From NCBI RefSeq assembly GCF_030397575.1, contig NZ_JAPNXS010000011.1, positions 50,073-114,072 on the forward strand: a DNA stretch of 64,000 nucleotides. Reading direction: 5' to 3'. Of this stretch, positions 46,180 through 56,345 are shown in pieces. The stretch comes from Psychromonas sp. 14N.309.X.WAT.B.A12 (GTDB lineage: Bacteria; Pseudomonadota; Gammaproteobacteria; Enterobacterales; Psychromonadaceae). The translations under genes and the position numbers were made by a program. The notes below the pieces were generated by a model, which was not told where the DNA came from, made no database searches, and was given only the letters and a program-made list of their open reading frames with translations. Each line of letters begins with the position of its first letter. Within the stretch, counting starts at the first letter, position 1.

Positions 46180-47193
46180 TCACCAAAATCCATTCTTATT
46201 CAATAACTGTTGATCGCGTAAACGCATATACTCTCTAGGTGTAATGCCACTCCAACGTTTAAAAGCGCGTACAAAATTATTCACATGGGTATAAGATAAT
46301 TTTTCTGCCAATTCTTGATAATCATAAATATCTTGATTAATAAGGTCACACGCTTGTTGAAATCTCACTTCATCGAAAACTTTACGAAGAGATGTGCCTT
46401 GTTCATGAAGCTTCCTTTTTAATGTACGAACACTGGTTCCTAATGAACTCGCAATATTTTCAGCTAGCCAACCTTGACCAAAATAATTCTGCTTTAACAA
46501 CAGCTTAAAGCTTTGTAAAAAACAATCTGGAATACAATCCAACTTAGATGAATTAGAAAACGTTTTAGATAGATGACGATCTTCTAATAGGTCATGCTCA
46601 ATAGCAATTGCAGAATAACGCTGTCCTAGCTCTACTTCAGCATCATTAAAGAAGCGAGACTGATCAAGGCCCAACCCTACAGTATCTTGTAATTTTATCT
46701 TTTTAGGTTGCCAACCATCACCTGCATAATTTTCGATGACTTTACACAGCAAACTCAACACATGCTGCTCGGCTTGCCACAGTTTATCTTTAACATAAGG
46801 ATATTGTGGTCGACAAATCCAAACGCATTGCTCACTTTCTTTAAGCCAAAACAGGCTATTATTATTATGCAAACCAATTTTATGAATTAAAAAATGCAAA
46901 GCTTGGTACAAGTTATCAGCCTCTAATAATTGCTTAGTAAACTCACCATACTCCGATAAATGACTGTCTTCTGCTAACAAACCACCTAGATGTGACATTC
47001 CCTTCATTTCCGCAGCAAGCTCTAAAAAGCGCCAAACTTTAGTTTCTAAAATCAACTGATTTGAATTATCCAATTCTATATGATCTAAGTCCGCTTGCTC
47101 TAGTAAGGCTTCCACAGGCAAAGATAATGTACGTACATACTGAACAATAACGCTCAAATGACTTGCTCTAATTAAATGTAAACGTATCGGCAT
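46180..47193 (-). CDS. AraC-family transcriptional regulator
   Basis: A 337-aa regulator with an N-terminal arabinose-binding/OruR-type domain (about 20-200) and a C-terminal AraC HTH (about 235-330; ENIASSLGTSVRTLKRKLHE, then ELAEKLSYTHVNNFVRAFKRWSG). The NFVRAFKRW variant of the second helix is typical of the OruR/ArgR-type group. GAGG precedes the ATG. The nearest genes are a lipocalin gene and trhO; no clear target can be named. Confidence 0.87.
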   Translation of the reverse strand: MPIRLHLIRASHLSVIVQYVRTLSLPVEALLEQADLDHIELDNSNQLILETKVWRFLELAAEMKGMSHLGGLLAEDSHLSEYGEFTKQLLEADNLYQALHFLIHKIGLHNNNSLFWLKESEQCVWICRPQYPYVKDKLWQAEQHVLSLLCKVIENYAGDGWQPKKIKLQDTVGLGLDQSRFFNDAEVELGQRYSAIAIEHDLLEDRHLSKTFSNSSKLDCIPDCFLQSFKLLLKQNYFGQGWLAENIASSLGTSVRTLKRKLHEQGTSLRKVFDEVRFQQACDLINQDIYDYQELAEKLSYTHVNNFVRAFKRWSGITPREYMRLRDQQLLNKNGFW

Positions 47194-47454
47194 ACATATA
47201 CCTCGCTCTAAACTTTTGTTTTTAATATAAATTGATTAGTTTCAGTATAGACATTAAACACTAACTAACCAGATTTTCTACCCACAAAAGAACATTAATT
47301 CATTTTTATTTGATCTTGGAGAAATATTATCAATCTATTTTTAACTTTTATGGATAAGATAAAAGCTTGGTTAGCGAGTTTTGAGAAACTTGTTAAGTTT
47401 CAATTATTAATATTTTCTTTAGTTAATTAGATTAAAATAGAGGCAATATAAAAA
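47194..47454. other. Intergenic DNA between the AraC gene and trhO
   Basis: AT-rich DNA between divergent genes. Apart from the trhO promoter at its right end (47455-47482), I see no gene, repeat or strong hairpin. Confidence 0.5.
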
Positions 47455-47482
47455 TTGCTTATGCCATTTCTATTCGTATAAT
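47455..47482 (+). promoter_or_regulatory. Sigma-70 promoter of trhO
   Basis: TTGCTT (-35, 47455-47460) and TATAAT (-10, 47477-47482) with a 16-bp spacer. The -10 lies 45 bp before the ATG at 47527. The strong ribosome-binding site AAGGAGG (47512-47518) follows. Confidence 0.6.
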
Positions 47483-47526
47483 GCGTGGCTAATTTACGTT
47501 TCGGTCCGTAGAAGGAGGGAAAATAC

Positions 47527-48507
47527 ATGTCAAATACAGTTGTTTGTGCTTTATATAGGTTTGTTGAACTAGCAAATTACGAAGAGATTCAAACCCCATT
47601 ACTCAATATATTGAATGCAAACCAAGTTAAAGGCACTTTATTGTTAGCTAGCGAAGGTATCAACGGTACTATTGCAGGAGAACAAGAAGGTATTGATAAC
47701 GTCCTAAATTGGTTAAAAGCGGATCCGCGTTTAGCTTCATTGACTGTTAAGTTTTCATTTGACGATGAAAACCCATTTTACCGTACCAAGGTGAAACTGA
47801 AAAAAGAGATCGTAACCATGGGTGTAGAAGGGATAGACCCAAACCGCACTGTGGGCACCTATGTAAAGCCGAAAGATTGGAACGCATTAATCAGCGATCC
47901 TGAAGTATTATTGGTTGATACACGAAACGATTACGAAATTAGCATCGGTACCTTCGAGAATGCAGTGGATCCAAAAACCACTAACTTCCGTGAATTTCCA
48001 GAGTATGTTAAGGAAAACCTAGATCCAGAAAAACATAAAAAAGTCGCTATGTTTTGTACTGGTGGTATCCGTTGTGAAAAATCAACAGCTTACTTAAAAG
48101 AGCAAGGTTTTGATGAAGTCTATCACTTAGAAGGTGGTGTACTGAAATACCTGGAAGAAGTGCCAGAAGAAGAAACAATGTGGAAAGGTGAATGCTTTGT
48201 CTTTGACAATCGCGTATCAGTTAACCACCAGCTAGAAAAAGGTCAGTACGACCAATGTCATGGCTGTCGTTTGCCTATCACTGAAGAAGATAAGAAATCA
48301 GAGAAATACATGCAAGGCGTGAGCTGTCACCAATGTCACGACTCCCTTTCTGAAGAGCAAAAGCAACGTTTCCTTGAGCGTGAGAAACAAATTCGTTTAT
48401 CTAAACAGCGTGGTCAAAACCATATCGGTTCAGAAGCGGTATCTCAACTAGAAGAAAACAGAGCAATCAAACAAGCTCAAAAAATGAAACAACGTGAAAA
48501 AGCTTAA
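47527..48507 (+). CDS. trhO: tRNA uridine(34) 5-hydroxylase TrhO (rhodanese domain)
   Basis: A 326-aa protein with an N-terminal acylphosphatase-like domain (about 1-95), a rhodanese domain (about 120-220) with active-site Cys177 in [10 protein letters not shown], and a C-terminal zinc-finger-like Cys region (CHGCR, then CHQCH). TrhO (formerly YceA) makes 5-hydroxyuridine at the wobble position of tRNA using oxygen. AAGGAGG lies 8 bp before the ATG. Followed by a hairpin at 48522-48549. Confidence 0.93.
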   Translation: MSNTVVCALYRFVELANYEEIQTPLLNILNANQVKGTLLLASEGINGTIAGEQEGIDNVLNWLKADPRLASLTVKFSFDDENPFYRTKVKLKKEIVTMGVEGIDPNRTVGTYVKPKDWNALISDPEVLLVDTRNDYEISIGTFENAVDPKTTNFREFPEYVKENLDPEKHKKVAMFCTGGIRCEKSTAYLKEQGFDEVYHLEGGVLKYLEEVPEEETMWKGECFVFDNRVSVNHQLEKGQYDQCHGCRLPITEEDKKSEKYMQGVSCHQCHDSLSEEQKQRFLEREKQIRLSKQRGQNHIGSEAVSQLEENRAIKQAQKMKQREKA

Positions 48508-48521
48508 CTTGGCATACCCGA

Positions 48522-48549
48522 TATCAACAACACAAACGTGTTGTTGATA
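48522..48549 (+). terminator. Hairpin after trhO
   Basis: Perfect 12-bp arms TATCAACAACAC/GTGTTGTTGATA with a 4-nt loop, 14 bp after the trhO stop. The following sequence is not T-rich. Confidence 0.6.
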
Positions 48550-49022
48550 GATAAACGATACTAACCATAGCCTAAGGCTTAATATCTCATTTATCCGTGC
48601 ACCATCCCGAGAATCACTAAAAACAGCTATATTTACCCTTTCCTCCTAAAAAAAGTATAAATATCGAACAATTTTGTTGAAGTAAGATAATTTAGCCACT
48701 ACAGTCTAAGTTCAATTGCGCAGTAACAGCATAATTTTAAATAAATAATGAAAAAAAACTTCATTTTTTTATAAATCTGCCGATAACTATCAAGTATGCC
48801 TAGTAAGGCTTAATAACAATAATAACAATTGAGCAGAACAATTTATCTCATAGGATGAGGCTAGCAATAAGGAACTAAGGTCGAAAAGCACTAGTATTTT
48901 TTCACTTCCCTTCTTAAGCAATGTGATTTATTCCTCATACAACATGATTGTTCAATTAAAAAGAATCAATTTACTTTGATGCTGTAACAGCATATTTTTT
49001 ATTTAAAATCGGTGCTAATAAT
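48550..49022. other. Long leader region upstream of the MHYT sensor kinase gene
   Basis: About 470 bp without a credible gene. It holds several short hairpins: GCCTAGTAAGGC near 48808, CTCATAGGATGAG near 48849, and ATGCTG/CAGCAT at 48979-48993 followed by ATTTTTT, which ends only 29 bp before the kinase ATG and looks like an intrinsic terminator. No c-di-GMP (GEMM) riboswitch core is recognisable. An attenuated leader or small RNA is possible but unproven. Confidence 0.4.
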
Positions 49023-52000
49023 ATGCCAGAACAGATTACAAACATTTTTCAATATAGTGAATACAACCTATTTGCGCTTTCAACTTATAATCCCTGGTTG
49101 ATTATTATCTCATTGTGTATTGCGATATTGTCTTCTTACATGGGTTTTCAAATCGCCCATCAAGCATATAATGCAACGCCAGCACGCAAACGAATTTCCA
49201 TATTAATCGGTAGTATCGCATTAGGAGGTGGCGTTTGGTCAATGCACTTCATCGGCATGATTGCCTTAGAGTTATGCACTGATATTTCATACAATTTAAA
49301 TATAACTCTATTGTCATTTATCCCATCATTAGCGGCCTCTTGGGTTGCGTTAACCCTGATCACCAATGACCAGATAAGACTAAAGCAATTAATTATTGGT
49401 GGTATATTAGTTGGATCTGGCATTGGGGCAATGCATTATATCGGCATGGCAGCGATGGAAATGGCACCACTACTGAGATATAACTTAGGTATTTTTGTGC
49501 TATCTATTGTGGTCGCAGTATTACTCGCAATTATCGCTTTATGGGTGAGTTTTGGCTTAGAAAAAAGTAAAAAGTTGCAATATAACAGAAATACTAAAAT
49601 GGCTATTTCTAGTGTTGTTATGGGGTTTGCTATTGCAGGAATGCATTATACGGGGATGGCCGCAGCACGATTTGTTCTTCCTCCAGGCATCGAACTATCA
49701 GGGCAAAGTAGCGATATATCCCTAATACTCGCATTCGGTATTACCACTGTCACTGTAGTGCTCATAATAATTGTATTAGGTACAAACTTACTGTTTCGTT
49801 ATAAAGATATCTCCACCAGCGCCACTAATAACGAACGCCGCTTGCTAGCAACCATGAATACCGCATTAGATGGCATTATCACCATCGATGCAAAAGGCAC
49901 CATCATTAGCATCAATAAAGCCGTATCAAGTTTATTATGTTGGTCTGAAGATGAATTAATTGGTCAAAATGTAAAGATGGTAGTACCAGGTTCAGATCAA
50001 CAACACCATGACCAATATATTTCAAATTACCTCACCTCTCGACAAGCTAAAATCATTGGAAAAGGACGAGAGGTTTCAGTACTCACCAAGCATGGCGAAA
50101 AAATTCCTGTCCATTTAGGGATTGGTCATATTGAATTAGATGACCAGAGCATGTTTGTTGCCTTTATTTCTGACTTACGCCAACGTAAAGCGTTAGAGAT
50201 GACGCTACGAGAAAAAGAAACCAAAATCCGCTCGTTAATCTCTAATATTCCGGGTATTGCTTACCGTTGTTACGACCAAGCGCCTTGGTCAAATTTATTT
50301 ATCAGTGATGAAGTGGTTAATATGTTAGGGCACCCTGCTGAAGACTTTTTAGGTGATGCTCCTAAATATCATCTCAGTGAATTTATACACCCAGAAGATA
50401 AAGAACGAGTTATCAACACTGACCTTCATAATCCAGATGGATATCTATTAGAATTTAGAATGATAGATAAGCACAATAAAGTGAAATGGGTACTTTCCCA
50501 TGGCCGAGCGCTAAAAATAGAACACAGTGATGGATATTATCTCGATGGCTTTATTATGGATATCAGCGATCGAAAAGTAATGGAATCAGCTTTAATAACA
50601 GCAAAAGAGACAGCTGAGCAAGCTGCGGCTACCAGAGCAGCATTTTTAGCTAATATGAGTCATGAAATACGCACTCCAATGAATGCAATTATTGGTTTTA
50701 GTGATATTTTACTCGATGAAGCATTAAGCAGTCATCAAAGAAAACAAATCTCAACAATCAACCAATCCGCCCGTTCATTATTACATATTTTAAATGATGT
50801 ACTTGATAGTGCTAAACTAGATAAAGGTAAGTTCCAATTAGAATATCGTGATTTCTATTTAGTAGAAGAGGTCGATTCAGTTGTTTCTACACTTTGGTTA
50901 CAAGCACAACGTAAAGGGTTACTCCTAGAATTACAAATTGATGAGCAAGTACAACAATACTTCCACGGCGTACCTGACCGTATAAGACAAGTGCTCACCA
51001 ACATTATCGGTAATGCGATCAAGTTTACCGAGCAAGGTGGAGTAACTATCAAAATCAATAGTCCACAACCAGATACCTTACACTTCGCTGTCATAGATAC
51101 CGGTATGGGTATGACAGACACTCAGTTACAAGCAGTCTTTGAAGCCTTCTCTCAAGCAGACGCATCGATGAGTCGCCGCTTTGGTGGAACAGGGTTAGGT
51201 ACGACTATTAGTAAGCAATTAGTAGAATTAATGGGTGGAACGATCACAGCAAAAAGTGAGCTTAATAAAGGTTCTACTTTTGAATTTACAGTGCCCATTA
51301 AAAAAGCTAAGCAATCCAATGCGAGCAAAAAACAAGAACTACACATCGACCTACCGCAATTAAGTGTATTGATTGTCGATGATATAGAGCAGAATATTGA
51401 TCTATTAAAACTAGTATTAAAACGTAATAAACACGTTGTATCAGTCGCTATCAATGGTGAACAAGCGCTATTGAAGATGAAGAGTGAGCAATTTGATCTG
51501 GTACTAATGGATGTGCAAATGCCCGTAATGGATGGATTAACGGCTGCTAAACTGAGACGTCAATACGAGCAAGAAAATGGTCTACCACGATTACCTATTA
51601 TTGCCCTTACTGCTGGAGTATTACCGCAAGATAAGAGATCAGCATTAGATTCAGGCATGGATGGCTTTACCAATAAACCAATTAATGTGCCGCAATTGTT
51701 GAAAGAGATCACACGAGTATTAACCGGTGGAAAAACTCAACTTGTTGAAAGCACACCAATATCCGAGAAACATTTACGCGTAGACCTAGATAAAGGAGTT
51801 CAACTATGGGGGTCAAAAACATCCTTATTTAATGAAGTTACGCGCTTTTTAGAACAATCTAAAGAGACTATCGATACCCTACCTGAGTTAGTCAAATCAC
51901 ATCAATGGACTGCATTAGAAGAAGCCGCTCATAAATATAAAGGTGTAACAGGTAACCTAGCATTGAATAGGTTAATGGAAGCGTTCAAAGGCTTGGAAGA

Positions 52001-52352
52001 AGTAAGTCATAAACAAGTAGAAGAAAAAGCCCTACACTTTTTAGATCAAATAATAGAAGAATTAGAGGCTATCACTGTATGTGCTGATAGAATGTCTTCA
52101 GTAACTCATAAAGCGATTGAAATAAGCCCCAAAACCCCCTCTTACGCTGCATTAATAGACCTATTATTAAAGCTTAAAATCAGTGTGGAAAATAATGAGT
52201 TTGATGACCAACTACTTGATTCATTAGAAGAATTACAATCAAATCGGGAAAATGAGATCAATGCTATTATAACAGCCTGTAATGACTTCGAGTTTGAAGT
52301 CGCATTAAATCATATAGAAGATTTAATTAAATCAATACAGTCACTTAACTAA
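49023..52352 (+). CDS. MHYT-PAS hybrid sensor histidine kinase with REC and HPt domains
   Basis: A 1109-aa membrane kinase. The N-terminal MHYT domain (about 1-260) has seven helices and three metal-binding motifs at residues 74 (MHFIGM), 137 (MHYIGM) and 207 (MHYTGM), proposed to sense a diatomic gas through a metal. Then come two PAS domains (about 278-390 and 405-510), HisKA with His547 (MSHEIRTPMN), HATPase_c (about 650-765, with GGTGLGTTIS), a REC domain with Asp830 (VLMDVQMPVMDG) and an HPt domain with His970 (AAHKYKGVTGN). All phosphorelay residues are present. It is followed after 23 bp by a REC-HD-GYP gene, its likely output partner. Confidence 0.92.
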   Translation: MPEQITNIFQYSEYNLFALSTYNPWLIIISLCIAILSSYMGFQIAHQAYNATPARKRISILIGSIALGGGVWSMHFIGMIALELCTDISYNLNITLLSFIPSLAASWVALTLITNDQIRLKQLIIGGILVGSGIGAMHYIGMAAMEMAPLLRYNLGIFVLSIVVAVLLAIIALWVSFGLEKSKKLQYNRNTKMAISSVVMGFAIAGMHYTGMAAARFVLPPGIELSGQSSDISLILAFGITTVTVVLIIIVLGTNLLFRYKDISTSATNNERRLLATMNTALDGIITIDAKGTIISINKAVSSLLCWSEDELIGQNVKMVVPGSDQQHHDQYISNYLTSRQAKIIGKGREVSVLTKHGEKIPVHLGIGHIELDDQSMFVAFISDLRQRKALEMTLREKETKIRSLISNIPGIAYRCYDQAPWSNLFISDEVVNMLGHPAEDFLGDAPKYHLSEFIHPEDKERVINTDLHNPDGYLLEFRMIDKHNKVKWVLSHGRALKIEHSDGYYLDGFIMDISDRKVMESALITAKETAEQAAATRAAFLANMSHEIRTPMNAIIGFSDILLDEALSSHQRKQISTINQSARSLLHILNDVLDSAKLDKGKFQLEYRDFYLVEEVDSVVSTLWLQAQRKGLLLELQIDEQVQQYFHGVPDRIRQVLTNIIGNAIKFTEQGGVTIKINSPQPDTLHFAVIDTGMGMTDTQLQAVFEAFSQADASMSRRFGGTGLGTTISKQLVELMGGTITAKSELNKGSTFEFTVPIKKAKQSNASKKQELHIDLPQLSVLIVDDIEQNIDLLKLVLKRNKHVVSVAINGEQALLKMKSEQFDLVLMDVQMPVMDGLTAAKLRRQYEQENGLPRLPIIALTAGVLPQDKRSALDSGMDGFTNKPINVPQLLKEITRVLTGGKTQLVESTPISEKHLRVDLDKGVQLWGSKTSLFNEVTRFLEQSKETIDTLPELVKSHQWTALEEAAHKYKGVTGNLALNRLMEAFKGLEEVSHKQVEEKALHFLDQIIEELEAITVCADRMSSVTHKAIEISPKTPSYAALIDLLLKLKISVENNEFDDQLLDSLEELQSNRENEINAIITACNDFEFEVALNHIEDLIKSIQSLN

Positions 52353-52375
52353 CTTGTTTGACAGAGTAAAATTAA

Positions 52376-53359
52376 ATGCCAAATAGTAAACCTAAATTAT
52401 TAGTCGTAGATGATGAGCCTATCAACTTAAAGGTATTAAACAACATACTTAAAGACTTATATAAGCTGATTTTTGCAAAAAGTGGGGCAGAAGCACTACG
52501 TTTAATTGAAAAAGAAACACCAGACTTAATTCTACTTGACGTCATGATGCCAGAAATGACTGGGTATGATGTTTGTGAACACTTAAAAAAGCAACCCGCT
52601 TATAAGTCTATCCCTATTATTTTTGTCACCGCTTTAAACGATGCGATCGATGAAGCCAAGGGGTTAAACTTAGGTGCGGTGGATTACATATTCAAACCAG
52701 TCACTCCCGCTGTTGTTAAAGCCAGAGTGAAAACGCATTTATCATTAGTAGACGTCGAAGAACTGAAGAGAACACGCTTACAAGTTATCCAACGTTTAGG
52801 CAAAGCGTCAGAATATAAAGATAATGAAACTGGCATGCATATTCTACGAATGAGCCATTACTCAAAAGTGATTTCACTCGCTTATGGACATTCGATGAAA
52901 GAAGCTGATGACCTACTGCATGCAGCACCGATGCATGATATCGGTAAAATAGGCATCCCTGATAGGATTATGTTAAAACCAGGCAAACTAACCGATGAAG
53001 AGTTTGAAGAGATGAAAAAGCACCCTGAAATTGGTGCAGAAATTCTTGGGGAATCAGATTCAGATTTAATTGATCTAGCCAAAGTGGTTGCCATGACTCA
53101 CCATGAAAAATGGGATGGCAGTGGTTACCCCAAACAACTCAAGGGAGAGGAAATTCCTATTGTAGGTCGTATTGTGGCACTCGCAGATGTATTTGATGCG
53201 TTAACCAGCAAGCGTCCTTACAAGCATGCCTGGCCTGTGGAAGAGGCTGTTGATTTTATAAAATCGCAAAAAGGTATACATTTTGATCCAGACCTTGTTG
53301 ATCTTTTTGTACAGGAGCTAGATAAAATACTGGAAATCAAAAATAACTGGCAAGATTAA
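52376..53359 (+). CDS. Response regulator with HD-GYP phosphodiesterase domain
   Basis: A 327-aa protein. The receiver domain (about 1-125) carries the phospho-acceptor Asp55 (LLDVMMPEMTG); the HD-GYP domain (about 140-320) has His187-Asp188 (MHDIGKIGIPDR), HHEKWDGSGYP with the GYP motif at 250-252, and LADVFDALTSKRPYK. Complete HD-GYP motifs predict hydrolysis of cyclic di-GMP. It lies 23 bp after the hybrid kinase gene and is probably phosphorylated through its HPt domain. Confidence 0.93.
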   Translation: MPNSKPKLLVVDDEPINLKVLNNILKDLYKLIFAKSGAEALRLIEKETPDLILLDVMMPEMTGYDVCEHLKKQPAYKSIPIIFVTALNDAIDEAKGLNLGAVDYIFKPVTPAVVKARVKTHLSLVDVEELKRTRLQVIQRLGKASEYKDNETGMHILRMSHYSKVISLAYGHSMKEADDLLHAAPMHDIGKIGIPDRIMLKPGKLTDEEFEEMKKHPEIGAEILGESDSDLIDLAKVVAMTHHEKWDGSGYPKQLKGEEIPIVGRIVALADVFDALTSKRPYKHAWPVEEAVDFIKSQKGIHFDPDLVDLFVQELDKILEIKNNWQD

Positions 53360-53521
53360 AGGTTTCCAGTTCCTAAAACACGAGATAAATAGTCATAAAA
53401 AGTTTACCAATATAAAAGACATTGACCATAAAATAAGCCATAATTCGCCCCCACTAATCGGGTCGTTCAAAAAAACAACCAACACAGCATTCAATTTAAA
53501 AATAGCTTCAGGAAATTAATT

Positions 53522-54148
53522 ATGTCCCATGTCGGCACTCTTTATATCGTCTCAGCGCCAAGCGGAGCAGGAAAGTCTAGTTTAATTCAGGCGTTATTAA
53601 GCGATCCATCAAACCAACCTTCTCAGGTGTCGATTTCCCATACTACACGCTCACCTCGTCCAGGTGAGGTCAATGGCGAACATTATCATTTCGTTAGTGA
53701 AATAGAATTTAAACAGTTAATCGAAGAAAATGCGTTCTTTGAATGGGCTGAAGTATTTGGTAATTACTACGGTACATCACGTGTTGCTATTGAAGAGTCA
53801 TTAGCACAAGGTATCGATGTCATGTTAGATATTGACTGGCAAGGTGCTCGACAAGTGCGAGAAGTAATGCCAAATGCAAAAGGTATTTTCATCTTACCAC
53901 CCAGTCGTGAAGAGCTAGAATTACGTCTTAATAAACGTGGACAGGATAGCCAAGAAATCATCGCTAAACGTATGCAAGAAGCACAATCTGAAATGTCTCA
54001 CTATAATGAATATGATTATTTAATCGTCAATGACGATTTTGATACCGCGATACAAGAGTTTTCTGCTATTGTACGGGCATTGCGCAGTGAGCAAGAAAAA
54101 CAAGCAATAAAGCACGTTAAAACAATCAACGCGTTATTAGAAGTATAA
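53522..54148 (+). CDS. gmk: Guanylate kinase
   Basis: A 208-aa enzyme with the P-loop APSGAGKSS (residues 12-20) and the GMP-binding [17 protein letters not shown] region (about 41-57). It phosphorylates GMP to GDP. GGAA lies before the ATG. It is followed by rpoZ, as in many gammaproteobacteria. Confidence 0.96.
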   Translation: MSHVGTLYIVSAPSGAGKSSLIQALLSDPSNQPSQVSISHTTRSPRPGEVNGEHYHFVSEIEFKQLIEENAFFEWAEVFGNYYGTSRVAIEESLAQGIDVMLDIDWQGARQVREVMPNAKGIFILPPSREELELRLNKRGQDSQEIIAKRMQEAQSEMSHYNEYDYLIVNDDFDTAIQEFSAIVRALRSEQEKQAIKHVKTINALLEV

Positions 54149-54235
54149 TCTCTATACTAAGATGCTGGATCAATTGCTATTTAGCACATATAATAACCGC
54201 CCCTTTTTTATGTAATTAACTTTTGGAGTTAACCA

Positions 54236-54511
54236 ATGGCACGAGTAACCGTTGAAGATGCAGTAAATGTAGTAGGCAACCGTTTTGATCTAATCTTAAT
54301 GGCTTCTCGCCGAGCTCGCCAGCTTGCGACACAAGGTAAAACACCTTTAGTTGAACCAGAGAATGATAAGCCAACAGTAATTGCATTACGTGAAATTGAA
54401 GAAAACTTAATCACTAATGAATTAATGGATATTCAAGATCGCCAAGAAAAGCATGAGAAGCAAGCTGCTGAATTAGCTGCTGTTGCTGCAATTGCGGAAG
54501 GCCGTGGCTAA
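54236..54511 (+). CDS. rpoZ: RNA polymerase omega subunit
   Basis: A 91-aa protein, the usual length, beginning [19 protein letters not shown] with the conserved SRRARQL segment (about residues 23-29). Omega helps assemble RNA polymerase and bind ppGpp. GGAG precedes the ATG. A strong terminator follows at once, and spoT, the usual next gene in E. coli and Vibrio, is missing here. Confidence 0.96.
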   Translation: MARVTVEDAVNVVGNRFDLILMASRRARQLATQGKTPLVEPENDKPTVIALREIEENLITNELMDIQDRQEKHEKQAAELAAVAAIAEGRG

Positions 54512-54538
54512 ACCCCACTTGCCTTATGAATATGGAAG

Positions 54539-54572
54539 AACGCTGAGCATGAGAATGCTCGGCGTTTTTTTT
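54539..54572 (+). terminator. Rho-independent terminator of gmk-rpoZ
   Basis: Arms AACGCTGAGCAT/ATGCTCGGCGTT with one T-G pair and a 4-nt loop, followed by eight Ts. It lies 28 bp after the rpoZ stop. Confidence 0.92.
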
Positions 54573-54742
54573 GTACTGCATTAGTTAATCTGTCATGTGA
54601 TAATAATCCCCCGTTATAATCACTGATTTACGCTTTACCTTATCAGGCCACCGCGTAGATAATCTTGTTATGATCAGATATACACCGTTCACCTTAAACA
54701 ATTGAATGGTATTAGGATAACTTAACTTCTCAGGAGAATGTT

Positions 54743-55723
54743 TTGATCACTTTATTAGCGCCAACGGTCGCAATTCTTGTTGGTTTCGTACTGCTTATTT
54801 GGAGTGCCGATAAATTTGTATTAGGCGCCTCTAATACAGCCCGTAGTTTTTCGATATCGCCTTTAATTGTGGGCATAGTCATTGTTGGTTTAGGCACGTC
54901 AGCACCAGAAATGTTAGTATCATCGATGGCCGCATTTGAAGGAAATACTGGTTTATCAATTGGTAATGCAATTGGCTCTAACATTACTAATATCGGTTTA
55001 ATGTTGGGGATTACAGCCCTCTTCTATCCGCTACATATCCACTCTAAACTACTAAAACGTGAAATGCCTGTCCTACTAGCAATCATGCTACTCAGTTATT
55101 ATCTGCTATTTGATCAACAGCTAAGTTTTATTGACGGTGTGATATTGCTAGGCTTAATGATTGCAATGCTAGGTTTTACTATATGGGAAGCAAAAAGTAA
55201 TGGTAAAGACAGCCTACCTCAAGAAATTTTAGATGAGTTACCAGAAGAAATCAGCAAGACTGAAGCTTTAAAATGGTTGGTTGTTGGTATTATTGTATTA
55301 ATTGCATCGTCTCGTCTCCTTGTTTGGGGCTCAATCGAAGTAGCAGAGTACTTCCAAGTCAGCGATTTAATCATTGGTTTAACCATTGTTGCAATTGGTA
55401 CTAGCTTGCCTGAGTTAGCAACCACTATTGCTGCGGCACGTAAGAAAGAATTTGACCTAGCTGTTGGCAATATCATTGGCTCTAATATGTTTAATATTTT
55501 AGGTGTAATGGCATTACCAGGTTTAATTAGACCTGGTGGTTTTGACTCTGTTGTTATCAGTCGAGATTACCCTGTTATGTTAGGCCTGACGATCGCACTA
55601 TTGATATTTTCTATTGCATGGCATAAAGGTAAGCAAAGTATTTTAGGGCGTGTAGAAGGCGGTTTATTATTATTAGGTTACATCGCATATATGGTTTGGT
55701 TATATATGGATTTAGCTGGATAA
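54743..55723 (+). CDS. Na+/Ca2+ exchanger family antiporter (YrbG-like)
   Basis: A 326-aa membrane protein with two homologous halves of five helices. The two alpha-repeats contain GTSAPEMLVSS with IGNAIGSNITNIG (about 54-90) and GTSLPELATT with GNIIGSNMFNILG (about 214-255), both hallmarks of CaCA exchangers. The start is TTG at 54743, since AGGAG lies 6-7 nt upstream and the nearby ATG at 54738 opens onto a stop. It resembles E. coli YrbG (325 aa). It exchanges Ca2+ for Na+ or H+ across the inner membrane. Confidence 0.9.
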   Translation: MITLLAPTVAILVGFVLLIWSADKFVLGASNTARSFSISPLIVGIVIVGLGTSAPEMLVSSMAAFEGNTGLSIGNAIGSNITNIGLMLGITALFYPLHIHSKLLKREMPVLLAIMLLSYYLLFDQQLSFIDGVILLGLMIAMLGFTIWEAKSNGKDSLPQEILDELPEEISKTEALKWLVVGIIVLIASSRLLVWGSIEVAEYFQVSDLIIGLTIVAIGTSLPELATTIAAARKKEFDLAVGNIIGSNMFNILGVMALPGLIRPGGFDSVVISRDYPVMLGLTIALLIFSIAWHKGKQSILGRVEGGLLLLGYIAYMVWLYMDLAG

Positions 55724-55774
55724 ATAATAAATGAGGGTAATTAATTCTCTATTAACTACCCTCAATATTATCGC

Positions 55775-56345
55775 TTAAGCTTGTTTTGCCGGTAATGTTT
55801 TAGCATGCGTTACGTACAATGCCATCCCAGTAAAGATTAAACCACCAACAATATTACCTAATGTAACTGGTAATTGATTCCACGTTAACCAATCCATAAT
55901 AGTAAATTCAGCGCCTAGCATCATACCTAATGGGAATAAGTACATATTCACCACTGCATGCTCAAACACTAAAGCAAAGAAGATAAAGATAGGGAACCAC
56001 ATCGCTAAGGTTTTACCACCTACAGACTTAGGTGTCATTGAACCAACCACACCTAAACACACCATCCAATTACATAAAATGCCTTTCACAAACACAGTGA
56101 TCCAACCATCGACCCCATGCTCTGCAAAACCTAATGAGCGAGCAGTAGACGCTTTAATAAATGCCTGACCAACGGCGCCAGGTTCAACACTAAAGTTCAT
56201 GATAAAAGTTAATGCCACTAAATAAGCAACGGCGACCGCACCAATCAAATTACCTAAAGCAACTAATAACCAGTTACGTAAAATAACGCTTTTAGTAATG
56301 TTTGCACGCTTATCAAATAACGCTAACGGAGCCAATGCAAACATA
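55775..56345 (-). pseudogene. 3' part of a formate/nitrite transporter gene (nirC type), truncated
   Basis: The frame (open to an ATG at 56401) encodes the C-terminal two thirds of a FNT-family channel: LRNWLLVALGNLIGA, GILCNWMVCLGVVGS, FEHAVVNMYLFPLGM and LPVTLGNIVGG. Family members have about 270 aa; the first two helices are missing. At about 56340 the homology passes directly into nirB sequence in another frame. In E. coli the order is nirB-nirD-nirC, so one deletion removed the end of nirB, nirD and the start of nirC. The remaining frame has no stop mutations, so the deletion may be recent. Confidence 0.85.

Noticed and set aside
48550..49022. c-di-GMP (GEMM) riboswitch before the HD-GYP signalling genes
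   Set aside because: Only generic hairpins are seen; the conserved GEMM core is not recognisable.
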